DNA of 64,000 nt from Ditibartonella apihabitans (GCF_002007485.1 NZ_CP015820.1:2503501-2567500); one strand, 5' to 3'. Counted from the first letter of the stretch, positions 18,796-28,543 are shown. The notes: a model not told the origin generated them from the letters alone. Program-made: numbers and translations.

Positions 18796-20271
18796 CTAAT
18801 TCAAGTCTTGTGGCGTGGACGGAGACATAAGGCTGTTCAATATCTCCGATAAAACCGCATCGGCATCACGCCTTATTTTCAACTTCGAGATAAAACCGGA
18901 TGAAACATCCTTGGCACTTTGTGGCAGGTTTTGCCATTCGCTCAAAGCACGTTCATTGTCCCCTTTCTTGATTGCTACTTCCATTCTCGCAGCAATTGCG
19001 CCGGCGCTATTTCCCTCGACATTGCCTACAGGGCGGGAGGTGACGAGACCTTTTGCGCCAGCCCATAATTTTTCACCAAAACCTGCATCATCTGCCGGTT
19101 GATTGTCTGTTTTCGAAATCCGATCGGCAACACGCGCGAAATCTTCTGAAAGCTCGGCCTGATTGGGGACACCTTTGTCGGCATATTGCTTGAGATCATC
19201 TAGGACTGTCAAATCGGGAGCAATATTTTGAAGGAGGCCAAGTTCGTTTGCAAAGGAACCACCGCGATCAATAGCATTTTTAAGCGCATTCGCCGCCGTT
19301 ATTGCAGCAACATCCTTGCCCTGAACGGGCGTTTTGAGCGCAGTTTCTATCTCTTCTACCTGCTTCTTCAATTGATCTATATTTTGAGCATTTCCTTGAG
19401 CGAGATCGAGAGCCTTAACCGATTTTTCCGAAATCGCGGGAAGAGTTTGCAACCGGTTTTGAATGTCGGTAAATTTGTTTGTCAGAATTTCTGCTGCCTG
19501 CGGATTGGAGTTATCGCTGACGGAAGAATTGACAACATTGTTCAATGTCTCAACATTATCAATCACGCCCGACAACTGGTCGCCCATAGAATTTGTTTTA
19601 CTGTCGAGTTCACTGACATGAGCCACAACGTTATCAAGGGCTTGCCGATCGGCAGAAGAAAGCTCTGCTGTTACAGTGGCGCCATCCACCGCATTCTGTT
19701 TGAGGCTCGCAATTTCGGTTTCAAGATTTGCAAGTTTGCTTTGCGTGGAACGATCCTGTTCTGAAAAACCTGGCAACAAACCGCTCCATTGCAAGCCTGC
19801 TCCGATGATAAGAGCGATGACACCTCCGGCAACACCCGAAGCAAAGTGGCTGAGGCTGCTCCCCCCTTTTGTTCCACTCACGCTTTCTTGTCCGGAAGAT
19901 GGTGAGCCATTATTATTCTTTCCACCTTTATGGGAGGTCTGGTCACTTGCCATTTTTACCCCACTTTTTTCTCTATCAGCTGCCTCTGCAGTTTTCGCAT
20001 CCGCAGGCTTTAATCCTGCGTCTTCACCGGCAGATTTTTTAGTCTCGGTCTTTACCTCGGGCGAGATTTTAGCACTGGAGGTTTTGTCACTCTGCCCTCG
20101 CACTTCTGTCACGGAACTTTTCTGATTGTTGTCAATAACCACGGGTTCGGCATCCGGAATACCGGTCTTTTCTGCGTGAAGAGTCTTTTCTGCATGAAGA
20201 TCGACCAATGGGGGCTTACGGGCTTTCCCTGAATGTTGAGATTTCGCCTTTGGTTTTTGAGGCTCTGCCAT
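18796..20271 (-). CDS. Mitofilin-like (COG4223) membrane protein
   Basis: A 491-residue protein with a charged, disordered N-terminal region (1-140), one transmembrane segment (about 144-168) and a long coiled-coil, helical C-terminal region. This is the alphaproteobacterial mitofilin relative, encoded in heme operons and implicated in inner-membrane shaping; that role is family knowledge. The tail contains a short direct repeat near residues 25-36 (LHAEKT twice). It lies between hemD and hemY on the same strand. Confidence 0.85.
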   Translation of the reverse strand: MAEPQKPKAKSQHSGKARKPPLVDLHAEKTLHAEKTGIPDAEPVVIDNNQKSSVTEVRGQSDKTSSAKISPEVKTETKKSAGEDAGLKPADAKTAEAADREKSGVKMASDQTSHKGGKNNNGSPSSGQESVSGTKGGSSLSHFASGVAGGVIALIIGAGLQWSGLLPGFSEQDRSTQSKLANLETEIASLKQNAVDGATVTAELSSADRQALDNVVAHVSELDSKTNSMGDQLSGVIDNVETLNNVVNSSVSDNSNPQAAEILTNKFTDIQNRLQTLPAISEKSVKALDLAQGNAQNIDQLKKQVEEIETALKTPVQGKDVAAITAANALKNAIDRGGSFANELGLLQNIAPDLTVLDDLKQYADKGVPNQAELSEDFARVADRISKTDNQPADDAGFGEKLWAGAKGLVTSRPVGNVEGNSAGAIAARMEVAIKKGDNERALSEWQNLPQSAKDVSSGFISKLKIRRDADAVLSEILNSLMSPSTPQDLN

Positions 20272-20362
20272 AGCTCCTCGCTTTCCTTGTTTAATCCGTG
20301 ACCAGAATACCGGCGTGAAATGAAAGAATGGTTTATATCATTCGAAAAGGGTAAAAACAGTT

Positions 20363-21049
20363 TTAAGCCAATATTGCCTTCACCCCATCCAACATCGCAT
20401 CTTCATTCGGTTCATATGCTATAACTATTGCATTCAAAAATGTTTTTGGAACAGCATTTGCTATGCGCGTCGAAAGACATAAAAATACTGTCGAGTGTTT
20501 AATATAGCTGCTAATTTGCGCAAGACCAGCGGCAGCCATAGCTGAATAGAGCATAACGATATCGATTTTTTGCGGAATCTTCAGTTTTTGTTCGTCGTCA
20601 AGCTTTATCGGTATTGTATCATATAGTTCAATCGTCTCGAAATATTTGTATTTCTGGTGCAATTGTTCTTCAAGATCGGGCCGACGCACATGACCGGCAA
20701 GATAAAGAATGCGATCGCCTGGTGCTCTTTCTATTTTGTGTGCAAGTGTTTTCGCATTGGGTGCGGCAAAGACGATATCGGAAAAACCGGCTTTTTTTGC
20801 TGCCTCTGCTGTATGTTTTCCAACGACATAGAGCGGTTTTTCGCGCAATTTTTCAATAAGGTCTAAATTTCCATATAAAAATGCCGATTCACTTGTTGCA
20901 ATAACCGCATCACAGGAAAAATCCTGCCGGAGAACCGGTAATTGAACGGTTTTCGACAAAGACAAAATATACGGAGATAACTTCAAATGACGCAAATGTT
21001 CTGCGGTTCGCGTTGCTCCGGGTTCAGGGCGCGTCACCAGAATGACCAT
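20363..21049 (-). CDS. hemD: Uroporphyrinogen-III synthase
   Basis: A 228-residue enzyme that cyclises hydroxymethylbilane to uroporphyrinogen III. The N-terminus MVILVTRPEPGATRTAEHL and the central LYVVGKHTAEAAKKAGF are family signatures; sequence conservation in this family is low. The ATG at 21049 has GGAG upstream and starts directly at the conserved strand; 14 extra residues from 21091 are unlikely. In related genomes hemC usually lies directly upstream; here only about 250 bases separate hemD from tsaD. Confidence 0.9.
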   Translation of the reverse strand: MVILVTRPEPGATRTAEHLRHLKLSPYILSLSKTVQLPVLRQDFSCDAVIATSESAFLYGNLDLIEKLREKPLYVVGKHTAEAAKKAGFSDIVFAAPNAKTLAHKIERAPGDRILYLAGHVRRPDLEEQLHQKYKYFETIELYDTIPIKLDDEQKLKIPQKIDIVMLYSAMAAAGLAQISSYIKHSTVFLCLSTRIANAVPKTFLNAIVIAYEPNEDAMLDGVKAILA

Positions 21050-21298
21050 AAAGGAAAACTCCCTCTCTTTAAAACGAACGGTGGAATCCAAGCTTTATCG
21101 CTTTTCTTCAAGACTTCACAGATTCTATTTGATAGAACTGGCTATTTGGTAAAACCGGTTTTAAAGTTGTGCTTTCAATAATAGCGAAAAAAGTTAAAAC
21201 TGACAATAAAAGGCCTTGCCAACAATGAGGGTAAAGCCCCTTGGCGACAGATCGAACCTTGCCTGAAATGGCTTATGGAAAGGAACTTGAGGCGCAAA

Positions 21299-22375
21299 AT
21301 GCGTGTTTTGGGAATTGAAACGAGTTGTGATGAAACGGCTGCCGCTATCGTCGAACGTGACGAGGGTGATAAAGCCCATATTGTCAGCAATATCGTTTGG
21401 AGCCAGATTGAAGAACACGTTCCTTATGGTGGTGTTGTTCCTGAAATTGCCGCACGTGCCCATGTCGAAATTCTGGACGGGCTCGTCAAACGCGCCCTTG
21501 AAGAAGCAAAACTGGGACTCGAGGATATTGATGCCATTGCCGCAACAGGTGGCCCCGGTCTGATCGGCGGATTGATTGTCGGTTTGATGACGGCAAAAGC
21601 GCTGGCGCTTGCCGCAAACAAGCCATTTATCGCCATCAATCATCTGGAAGGCCATGCGCTGACAGCAAAACTCACCAATAATCTTGACTATCCCTATCTT
21701 CTGCTTCTTGTTTCAGGCGGTCACACACAGGTTATTCTGGTCAAAGGATTGGGAGATTACAAACGCCTTGGCACAACAATTGACGATGCTCTGGGCGAAG
21801 CTTTTGATAAAACGGCAAAGCTTCTTGGCCTTCCCTATCCCGGCGGGCCGATTATCGAAAAACTGGCCGCTCAAGGCGATAATCAAAGAATTGAACTGCC
21901 AAGACCGTTGAAAGGTGAAAAACGGCTCGATTTCTCGTTTTCCGGCCTTAAAACCGCAGTTCGGCAAGCCGCTATGGAAATGGCACCTTTGAGCGACAAG
22001 GATATTGCCGATATTGCAGCCTCTTTTGAACTTGCGGTGACCGATACATTGAGCGACCGCGTCGAACGTTCGCTTGCTGTTTTCAAAAACGAATATCCTG
22101 ATAAAGAGGCATGCCTTGTTGTTGCGGGTGGTGTTGCATCAAACAAAGCCATTCGCAATTCATTGCAGAAATTGTGCGACGCACATGGCTTTAAATTTAT
22201 CGCGCCGCCAATCGGTCTTTGCACCGACAATGCCGCCATGATTGCTTATGCCGGACTTCAACATTTTATTCACGGTGACCGTTCATCCTTCGATATTGCG
22301 CCGCGTTCGCGCTGGCCACTTGATGAACAGTCATCACCATTGATCGGTGCCGGACGACGGGGAGCCAAAGCTTGA
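21299..22375 (+). CDS. tsaD: tRNA N6-threonylcarbamoyladenosine transferase TsaD
   Basis: A 358-residue ASKHA-family enzyme that transfers the threonylcarbamoyl group to A37 of ANN-decoding tRNAs, with TsaB and TsaE as partners. It starts [20 protein letters not shown]. Metal-binding His115 and His119 lie in [12 protein letters not shown], and VSGGHTQ and GGVASN follow. The ATG at 21299 has GAGG at a proper distance; the ATG at 21275 would add eight residues. The stop overlaps the gpsA start. Confidence 0.97.
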   Translation: MRVLGIETSCDETAAAIVERDEGDKAHIVSNIVWSQIEEHVPYGGVVPEIAARAHVEILDGLVKRALEEAKLGLEDIDAIAATGGPGLIGGLIVGLMTAKALALAANKPFIAINHLEGHALTAKLTNNLDYPYLLLLVSGGHTQVILVKGLGDYKRLGTTIDDALGEAFDKTAKLLGLPYPGGPIIEKLAAQGDNQRIELPRPLKGEKRLDFSFSGLKTAVRQAAMEMAPLSDKDIADIAASFELAVTDTLSDRVERSLAVFKNEYPDKEACLVVAGGVASNKAIRNSLQKLCDAHGFKFIAPPIGLCTDNAAMIAYAGLQHFIHGDRSSFDIAPRSRWPLDEQSSPLIGAGRRGAKA

Positions 22376-23361
22376 ACAAAACAGGTAAAAAAATTGCTGT
22401 CATGGGAAGCGGTGCGTGGGGGACAGCACTTGCTGTTCTTTCTCATAATCTCGGGCATGATGTCGCACTTTACGGGCGCAATCCTGAAACCGTCGAACAA
22501 ATCAATAACAATCATATCAACCCGTATTATCTGCCGGATGTCATTTTGCCTTCGGGGCTTTTAGCTACAACCGATGCAGCTTATGCACTCGGCGGTGCCG
22601 ATTTTGTTCTTGCTGTCATTCCGGCTCAGGTTTTTGCATCCGCATTGGATAGTTTTGCCCGCTTTATTCCTGAAAAAGCCCCGATTATTCTTTGTGCCAA
22701 AGGCATAGAGCAGAAAACCGGACGCTTCATGTCCGACATTGTTTCGGATATTTTACCAAATCATCAAATGGCAACACTGTCCGGCCCTAGCTTTGCCGAA
22801 GATGTCGCCCGTGGCCTGCCAACAGCCGTAACAATTGCCGCAAAAAACATCGAACTCTCCAAAGAAATTGCCAATCTGTTTTCGGGACCGGTTTTCCGTT
22901 GTTATGCGAGCGATGATATTGTGGGCGTAGAAATTGGCGGCTCGTTAAAAAATGTTCTTGCTATTGCCGCCGGTGCTGCCGCCGGACGTGGCCTTGGTGC
23001 CAGTGCACAAGCAGCTCTTGTAACCCGCGGTTTTGCCGAATTGCGCCGCATTGGAAAGGCCATGGGTGCGAGAGCCGAAACCATGACCGGCCTTTCCGTT
23101 TTGGGAGATCTTATACTCACCTGTTCATCAGCAAAATCGCGCAATTTCACTTATGGTTTTGCGCTGGGCCAAGAAAAATCGACCGATGGTTTGAAATTGG
23201 CGGAAGGTGTTGCCACCGCCCCCGGTGCAGCCGAACTCTGCCACAGAAAAAATATCGTTGCACCGGTTATTGATGCCGTTGCCGACTTGCTTGACAGACG
23301 CATCACCATTGACGAAGCTGTCACTGCGCTTATTACCCGCCCTTTGAAATCGGAGGATTAG
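22372..23361 (+). CDS. gpsA: Glycerol-3-phosphate dehydrogenase [NAD(P)+]
   Basis: A 329-residue enzyme making sn-glycerol 3-phosphate for phospholipid synthesis. Rossmann motif GSGAWGTA is at 12-19, [17 protein letters not shown] lies near 140, and the catalytic Lys lies in [13 protein letters not shown]. The start is TTG overlapping the tsaD stop by four bases, so the two genes are translationally coupled. Length is normal. Confidence 0.96.
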   Translation: MNKTGKKIAVMGSGAWGTALAVLSHNLGHDVALYGRNPETVEQINNNHINPYYLPDVILPSGLLATTDAAYALGGADFVLAVIPAQVFASALDSFARFIPEKAPIILCAKGIEQKTGRFMSDIVSDILPNHQMATLSGPSFAEDVARGLPTAVTIAAKNIELSKEIANLFSGPVFRCYASDDIVGVEIGGSLKNVLAIAAGAAAGRGLGASAQAALVTRGFAELRRIGKAMGARAETMTGLSVLGDLILTCSSAKSRNFTYGFALGQEKSTDGLKLAEGVATAPGAAELCHRKNIVAPVIDAVADLLDRRITIDEAVTALITRPLKSED

Positions 23362-23364
23362 ACA

Positions 23365-23655
23365 ATGCTTTATGCCGTTATCTGCAATGATAAAAAAGAC
23401 CATTTGCATGTTCGTCTCGACATACGCCCGAAACATCTCGACTATCTGAAAAGCCTTGGCAAAACCCTTAAATTTGCAGGCCCCTTTCTTGATGATAATG
23501 AAAAGCCTAACGGCACTTTGATCGTTGTGGAAGCAAAATCACTTCAAGAAGCCGAGGGCTATGCCCAAAACGACCCTTATGCAAAAGCCGGACTCTTCAG
23601 TGATATGAAAATCCGTCGGTGGCGCTGGAGTGTCAATAATCCCGAGGAAGCTTGA
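23365..23655 (+). CDS. YciI-like protein
   Basis: A 96-residue ferredoxin-like-fold protein of the YciI/DGPF family. It starts MLYAVICNDKKDHLHVRLDI with a conserved His, and PYAKAGLF holds the DPY-type motif (NDPYAKAGLF). Function is unknown across the family; some members are dehalogenase- or lactone-decarboxylase-like. It is three bases after gpsA and one base before the EVE gene, so it is part of that operon. Confidence 0.88.
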   Translation: MLYAVICNDKKDHLHVRLDIRPKHLDYLKSLGKTLKFAGPFLDDNEKPNGTLIVVEAKSLQEAEGYAQNDPYAKAGLFSDMKIRRWRWSVNNPEEA

Positions 23656-23656
23656 A

Positions 23657-24082
23657 ATGGCTTATTGGTTATTCAAATCCGAGCCATTCAAATGGTCGTG
23701 GAAGATGCAAAAAAACAAAGGTGCCGAAGGCGAACAGTGGGATGGTGTGCGCAATTATCAGGCTCGCAACAATATGCGGGCTATGAAAATTGGTGACAAG
23801 GGTTTCTTTTACCACTCCAATGAAGGACTGGAAATCGTCGGAATCGTTGAAGTTTGCAAAACTGCCCATCACGATTCGACAACCGATGACCCGCGTTGGG
23901 AATGTGTCGATATCCGCGCTGTTTGTGATATGCCCAAGCCCGTCACTTTGAAAGCCGTCAAAGCCAATCCGAAACTTGCCAATATGTCTTTGGTGACCTC
24001 CATGCGCCTTTCGGTGCAGCCTGTACGCGAAGATGAATGGCAAGAAGTCTGCCGGATGGGCGGACTTTCACCGGCTCCCTGA
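23657..24082 (+). CDS. EVE-domain protein
   Basis: A 141-residue single-domain protein. It starts MAYWLFKSEPFKWSW and has QWDGVRNYQARNNMR and FFYHSNEGLEIVGI, the core of the EVE (thymocyte nuclear protein 1-like) fold related to PUA and YTH. EVE domains bind modified bases in nucleic acids, so an RNA- or DNA-modification reader role is plausible; the ligand is unknown. The ATG at 23657 is one base after the yciI stop. Nine residues from an upstream ATG inside yciI are unlikely. Confidence 0.9.
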   Translation: MAYWLFKSEPFKWSWKMQKNKGAEGEQWDGVRNYQARNNMRAMKIGDKGFFYHSNEGLEIVGIVEVCKTAHHDSTTDDPRWECVDIRAVCDMPKPVTLKAVKANPKLANMSLVTSMRLSVQPVREDEWQEVCRMGGLSPAP

Positions 24083-24133
24083 AAATTTTGGCAGGGTTGA
24101 TAATTTTGGCAAAATATTTAATTCGCGACCGCG

Positions 24134-24802
24134 ATGAATAAAAAAACATTCATTCTCGAAAACACCTCTCCGCTTGCCTGTCTCAACATCCCGTCGATAA
24201 AACTTTATCAGGCTGATGAAGTCCACAAACTCTGGCACATGACCGAAGCCGAGATGGGCAAAATAGATCTTCCTCCACCCTTCTGGGCTTTTCCATGGGC
24301 AGGTGGCGAGGCATTGGCGCTCTATATTCTGGAAAACCCTGAAATAGTGAGGGGCAAAAAAGTGCTCGATTTTGCTTCCGGCTCGGGACTGGTTGGCATT
24401 GCTGCAAAACAGGCGGGCGCTTTATCGGTTCTTTCCAATGATATTGATGCTTTTGCATGTGAAGCAATTCGGCTTAATGCCCGCCTCAACAATGTGTCCG
24501 TGACGATTGAAAATGACAATCTTGTCAATAAAGGCGGGGCGTTACAAAACGCTTTCGATGTTATCCTTGCCGGTGATGTCTTTTATGACAAAATAATGAG
24601 TGAAACTGTCATTGACTGGTTTCAACATTTCGACCCGTCAAAAACTGTTATACTTGTCGGTGATCCTGCACGCGCTTATCTTCCGGTAAAATTGCTGGAA
24701 AGAAAAGCAACGTTCAAGCTTCGTGTTTCCAAAGCAATCGAAGATAATGACTGCAAGCAAGTAACAATCTGGCAAATAACAAAGTGCCAATCCGGCAAAT
24801 AA
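24134..24802 (+). CDS. Class I SAM-dependent methyltransferase (ETFB-KMT/Nnt1-like)
   Basis: A 222-residue methyltransferase. PPPFWAFPWAGGEALALYIL (48-67) precedes the Rossmann motif VLDFASGSGLVGIAA (77-91), then SNDIDAFACEA and LAGDVFYDK. The pattern matches the family that includes the electron-transfer-flavoprotein beta-subunit lysine methyltransferase, and the alphaproteobacterial members are probably protein lysine methyltransferases. The substrate is inferred. It is the last gene of the tsaD cluster, 51 bases after the EVE gene. Confidence 0.88.
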   Translation: MNKKTFILENTSPLACLNIPSIKLYQADEVHKLWHMTEAEMGKIDLPPPFWAFPWAGGEALALYILENPEIVRGKKVLDFASGSGLVGIAAKQAGALSVLSNDIDAFACEAIRLNARLNNVSVTIENDNLVNKGGALQNAFDVILAGDVFYDKIMSETVIDWFQHFDPSKTVILVGDPARAYLPVKLLERKATFKLRVSKAIEDNDCKQVTIWQITKCQSGK

Positions 24803-25071
24803 TCATTCGGGCAATCATTACCGGTTTTTGGTCGGTTCTTGGCAGGTTTTTGCGCTATTTTTTGCGAATTTCGCTCAAAAAACCGGTTTTATAATGCATT
24901 TTTTGAATTTATTTAATGCTGCATTTACCGCTTACCCCTTAGAACCCGTCCACCTAATCACTATATTATAGGTGCTATCCGTCATAATTTTGATTTCATC
25001 CTTTTTGATAATGACCTGTCGGGGAGAACAAGAGGGATGGGCAAATGAACGCAAGACGGAAATGAAGAGGT
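24803..25071. other. Spacer with a possible promoter for the small ORF
   Basis: About 270 AT-rich bases with a weak CACCTA/TAGGTG inverted repeat near 24951-24974. No other gene is supported. Confidence 0.35.
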
Positions 25072-25227
25072 ATGAACAGAATGTGGTTGATGCGCATTAT
25101 CCGGGCTGTTCTTTCGCTCGCTATTACATTGGGCGTTATTATTGTTGTGCTTAACAATGCTAACAGCCAAAGCTTGAATGCACTATCGCCGGTTTGTCCT
25201 GCAGTTCTTCAAAATTCCTGTCTTTAA
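25072..25227 (+). CDS. Small secreted or membrane protein, unknown
   Basis: A 51-residue frame. It has a basic start (MNRMWLMRIIR), a hydrophobic segment (about residues 12-27: VLSLAITLGVIIVVL) and a short tail with NANSQSLNALSPVCPAVLQ and a final NSCL, giving two Cys. It looks like a signal peptide or membrane anchor followed by a tiny exported tail. GAAGAGG lies one base before the ATG at 25072 and ten before the ATG at 25081, so the second may be the true start. No family is recognised. It could be spurious, but the composition is protein-like. Confidence 0.45.
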   Translation: MNRMWLMRIIRAVLSLAITLGVIIVVLNNANSQSLNALSPVCPAVLQNSCL

Positions 25228-25544
25228 AATATTATAACAGGCCATAGACAGGAAACGCGAGACGACTTCAGTTTGCTTTTTTGGTGCACGATCGGAAGAA
25301 CAATCGCCGGAAATAAAATAACACGCATTCGAGGGCTGATATCATCATACGGACTTATGAATAACAGCAAAGACCCTGCTTTTGTTCGATATAAGAAGCC
25401 CCGACTTTTTTAGGGGAAGTTTAATTTTTTTAATATTATGATAAGGTAAATGGGATTGGTCCGAGTTCAACTTCTCTCAAAATGAAATTCGGCCAAGTGA
25501 ACAATCGGGATTTGGTGAGTGCCTGCTCATCCGGAGCTTAGTGA
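25228..25544. other. Spacer before the L,D-transpeptidase gene
   Basis: About 317 bases. CCTGTCT at the end of the small ORF can pair with AGACAGG 22 bases on, but the hairpin is not convincing as a terminator. A CCCC/GGGG pair near 25407-25422 is followed by an AT-rich tract and may be a weak terminator. The rest should hold the transpeptidase promoter. Confidence 0.35.
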
Positions 25545-26738
25545 ATGAAAATTGGAACCGCACTTCTTGCTTCTTTTTTCCTTACAGCAACTTTTTTGAG
25601 TGGTTGCCAGCAATCATCCAATTTGCCGCAAATCGGCAAAGCAACACAGGAATTGCCCAAAAAACTGCAAGACAAGATGGCCGCCAAGAATATGGAAAAA
25701 TATTCGCCTATTCTTGTAAGGGTTTTCAAAGAAGAAAGTGTCGTCGAGATTTGGAAGCAGACACGCACCGGAAAATATGACCTCATTTCCACCTATAATA
25801 TATGCAAATGGTCAGGAAAACTCGGACCGAAATATATGGAAGGTGACAGGCAGGCACCGGAAGGTTTTTACACAATCCGTCCAAGCCAGATGAATCCGAA
25901 TTCGAACTATTATCTCGCCTTCAATATCGGCTTTCCCAATGCCTATGATCAGGTAAACGGCCGCACCGGTCAGCATTTGATGGTTCATGGAGCATGTTCC
26001 TCATCCGGCTGCTATTCGATGAGCGACGAAAACATTGCGCAGATCTATGCTTTCGGGCGGGACTCATTCAAAGGTGGTCAGCGCGAATTCCAGCTTGAAG
26101 CCTTTCCGTTCCGTATGACCGCCGAAAATATGGCTCGTTATCGCAATGACCCGAACTATAAATTCTGGACAATGCTTAAAGAAGGCTATGATATTTTTGA
26201 AGTAACGAAACGCCCGCCGAAGGTAGACGTTTGTGAAAAACGCTATGTCTTCAACCGCAATACCGACGGGAAAGCTTTGACACCGGCTGGCATGTGCCCT
26301 GCTGCGGCGCCCGATTCATCGTTGCAAACAGCTTTTGCGTCATACCAAAAGAAATATGATGATGCCTTTTCATCTGCCCGTGAAAAGAAAATGAAAGCAC
26401 CGGCACCGACAATTCAAGGTGTGGAAGAGGCTTCTCTTGTTGCCGATTGGAGCCGCAAACGTGCTGCTGGCGTTCAGGTTTCCCGCGAGCCGCCGTCATT
26501 GACACCGGCATCGAAAGAAACACCTGATGCGCCGGATATAGCAAAAGAAAATGCGGTTGCATCTAAGGCTGCCAACCCGGCCGAGAAAACGGCAAGCACC
26601 GTTGTACCTACTCCGAAGCCCGAAGCCGCCGGTCAATCGCTTGCCGAAGAAGAGGCGCAAAATTCCGGAGCACCGGTCACACCGGCAGCCAATGAGCCAC
26701 AGGAAAAGAAAACTCTCTGGAAATTATTTGGTGGCTGA
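25545..26738 (+). CDS. YafK-like L,D-transpeptidase lipoprotein
   Basis: A 397-residue lipoprotein: signal peptide ending in LSGC with Cys21 lipidated, YkuD catalytic domain (about 55-215), and a long Ala/Pro-rich C-terminal region. Catalytic residues are His148 and Cys156 in HGACSSSGCYSMSD. The family makes 3-3 peptidoglycan cross-links, attaches lipoproteins or, in E. coli YafK, removes Braun lipoprotein; which applies here is unknown. GGAG precedes the ATG. The stop overlaps the start of the TusA-like gene. Confidence 0.9.
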   Translation: MKIGTALLASFFLTATFLSGCQQSSNLPQIGKATQELPKKLQDKMAAKNMEKYSPILVRVFKEESVVEIWKQTRTGKYDLISTYNICKWSGKLGPKYMEGDRQAPEGFYTIRPSQMNPNSNYYLAFNIGFPNAYDQVNGRTGQHLMVHGACSSSGCYSMSDENIAQIYAFGRDSFKGGQREFQLEAFPFRMTAENMARYRNDPNYKFWTMLKEGYDIFEVTKRPPKVDVCEKRYVFNRNTDGKALTPAGMCPAAAPDSSLQTAFASYQKKYDDAFSSAREKKMKAPAPTIQGVEEASLVADWSRKRAAGVQVSREPPSLTPASKETPDAPDIAKENAVASKAANPAEKTASTVVPTPKPEAAGQSLAEEEAQNSGAPVTPAANEPQEKKTLWKLFGG

Positions 26739-26967
26739 AAAAAGTTTTATCTATGACTTGCGCGGGCTCAAATGCCCGCTCGTTCTTTTAAAGACAAGAA
26801 AAAAGCAAGCCGCACTACCGGATAATATGACGCTCGTTATATTAAGCGATGATCCTCTGGCACCGCTGGATATTGCCAATTATTGCCGCCAGAATAATTA
26901 CGACTTTGAAAAAAGTCTCGAAAACGGCATTCATCACCTTGCCATCATACCACACGGAAAATCCTGA
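26731..26967 (+). CDS. TusA/SirA-like sulfur-carrier protein
   Basis: A 78-residue protein with the family core FIYDLRGLKCPLVLLKTRK, containing the conserved Cys of the CPxP motif. The usual second Pro is replaced by Val (CPLV), which is not rare in the wider family. TusA moves persulfide sulfur to tRNA thiolation and molybdenum-cofactor pathways; this homologue's role is not known. The GTG start at 26731 overlaps the upstream stop by eight bases, which implies coupling. A TTG at 26728 would add one residue. Confidence 0.8.
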   Translation: MAEKSFIYDLRGLKCPLVLLKTRKKQAALPDNMTLVILSDDPLAPLDIANYCRQNNYDFEKSLENGIHHLAIIPHGKS

Positions 26968-27448
26968 AAACCGGTATCTATTCAAAAGAGAAAAAGAGTA
27001 ATTTCTTTGCCCGCTTCTTGAAGGCGAGCCATTCTGCTCATTCCGATAGCCTCATGACAGTCCGGCTTTATCACGTGGCAGGTAATTTTTCTTTTGCGTT
27101 TCGTCAGGAAAATATTTCCGGTTATGTGCACATGACGCTACGCGCTTTTATCGGAATTGCGGACAGCGTCTATTTGATTTTCCTGCTTTTTACCTCACGT
27201 CAAACCTTTCCGGAACGGATAATATTTCGTTTGCTTGGAGAGCTTCCGGTCAAAAATTGGCAACGCCTATAGCAACATCAACCGCGCTATTTTCCATTAT
27301 CAGCTTTTTAACCATTCAACACCGCGTGCCTTGGCGCCGCGTTTCATGACGCCCCGTTTCATGAAAAAAAATTAAAACATAGACTGACAAAAAACGAACG
27401 GCCAGTTGAATAGGAGCAGAAATCTTCGGGGGCGAAAAAACTGTTAAA
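26968..27448. other. Spacer with an unlikely ORF
   Basis: About 480 bases between convergent units. A plus-strand frame at 27018-27272 (84 residues) resembles no known family and has no ribosome-binding site. No strong terminator hairpin is clear on either strand. Confidence 0.35.
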
Positions 27449-28543
27449 CTAGAATTTCAATCCCGGTATTGCGAGCGGATTATCTGTCATTGCGGCGCGA
27501 TCAGCCTTATCAAGCACAGGTTTTCCCAAAAAAGCGTCGAACATTTCACGCACTGTCGTTTCATCTATCCCGTCGGTAATCATAACAAGCCGTGTTTCAT
27601 GACGGCCTTCCGGCCATTTGGACAGACGAACCGGCGGATGGAATAAGGTCTGGACACCGTGAATGACAACCGGACGTGACGGATCTTCCTCAAGCTCGAC
27701 AATGCCTTTCATGCGCAGCATTTTCGCCCCGTGATTGGCGCGCAAAAGATCTATAAAAGCTTCCAGCGCAAAATAGGGAATGGGTTTGTCATGCGTGAGA
27801 GAAAAAGCATGAATCGTATCGGAATGACGATTGACATCATGATGGTGGTGATGATGCTCGTGGTCTTCTTCTTTACCAAGCCAGTTTCTGATATCTGGTG
27901 CCTTGTTGTTCAAATCGAACACACCGATATTGACAAGTGCCGATGGTGGGCAATGGGCCGCATCGGAATAAAGAATTTCAGCTGTGGGATTAAGTTTGCC
28001 GAGCTCGCTCATCAATGGTTCGAGCGTTTTTTTATCTTTTATAAGATCGGTTTTGGTGAGAACAATCCGATCGGCAAATGCAACCTGATTGCGTGCCTCT
28101 TTATGTCGTGCCAGAGTTTCCAGACCATTGACCGAATCGACAGTGGTAATAACCCCGTCTATGACAAATGCCTGAACCATTGCCGGATGGCCTAACAAAG
28201 CTTGCAGAATGGGGGCCGGATCGGCAAGACCGGTTGTTTCAATAACCACATGCTTCAAACGTTTGATACGACCTGTTTGAAGCCGGTCGACGAGACTTGC
28301 GAGACTATCGACAAGCTGGCCGCGCATCGTACAGCAAAGGCAGCCATTGGATAATTCGATAACGCCGTCATCGGCTTGTTCAACGAGAAGGTTATCAATT
28401 CCTACCTCGCCAAATTCATTGACAATAACGGCTGTATCGGCGAGCAACGGGTCTTTCAGAACGCGGTTAAGCAATGTGGTTTTTCCCGACCCCAGAAAAC
28501 CGGTAAAAATTGTAACAGCGATGCGGTTCATCGAATTCGTCAT
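27449..28543 (-). CDS. CobW/COG0523 GTPase, metallochaperone family
   Basis: A 364-residue G3E GTPase. It has GFLGSGKTTLLN (15-26) as the P-loop, CLCC (68-71) as the metal site between switch regions, ETTGLADPAP, and TKTDL as the base-specific loop. A His-rich stretch (HEHHHHHHD, about 228-236) and a CobW C-terminal domain follow. Members insert or supply Zn, Co or Ni; the His run and lack of cobalamin genes nearby favour zinc handling, by inference. Its start overlaps the stop of the carboxypeptidase gene by four bases (ATGA). Confidence 0.93.
   Translation of the reverse strand: MTNSMNRIAVTIFTGFLGSGKTTLLNRVLKDPLLADTAVIVNEFGEVGIDNLLVEQADDGVIELSNGCLCCTMRGQLVDSLASLVDRLQTGRIKRLKHVVIETTGLADPAPILQALLGHPAMVQAFVIDGVITTVDSVNGLETLARHKEARNQVAFADRIVLTKTDLIKDKKTLEPLMSELGKLNPTAEILYSDAAHCPPSALVNIGVFDLNNKAPDIRNWLGKEEDHEHHHHHHDVNRHSDTIHAFSLTHDKPIPYFALEAFIDLLRANHGAKMLRMKGIVELEEDPSRPVVIHGVQTLFHPPVRLSKWPEGRHETRLVMITDGIDETTVREMFDAFLGKPVLDKADRAAMTDNPLAIPGLKF

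Noticed and set aside
27018-27272. 84-aa plus-strand ORF
   Set aside because: No ribosome-binding site, no recognisable family and hydrophobicity without a clear pattern; unlikely to be real.
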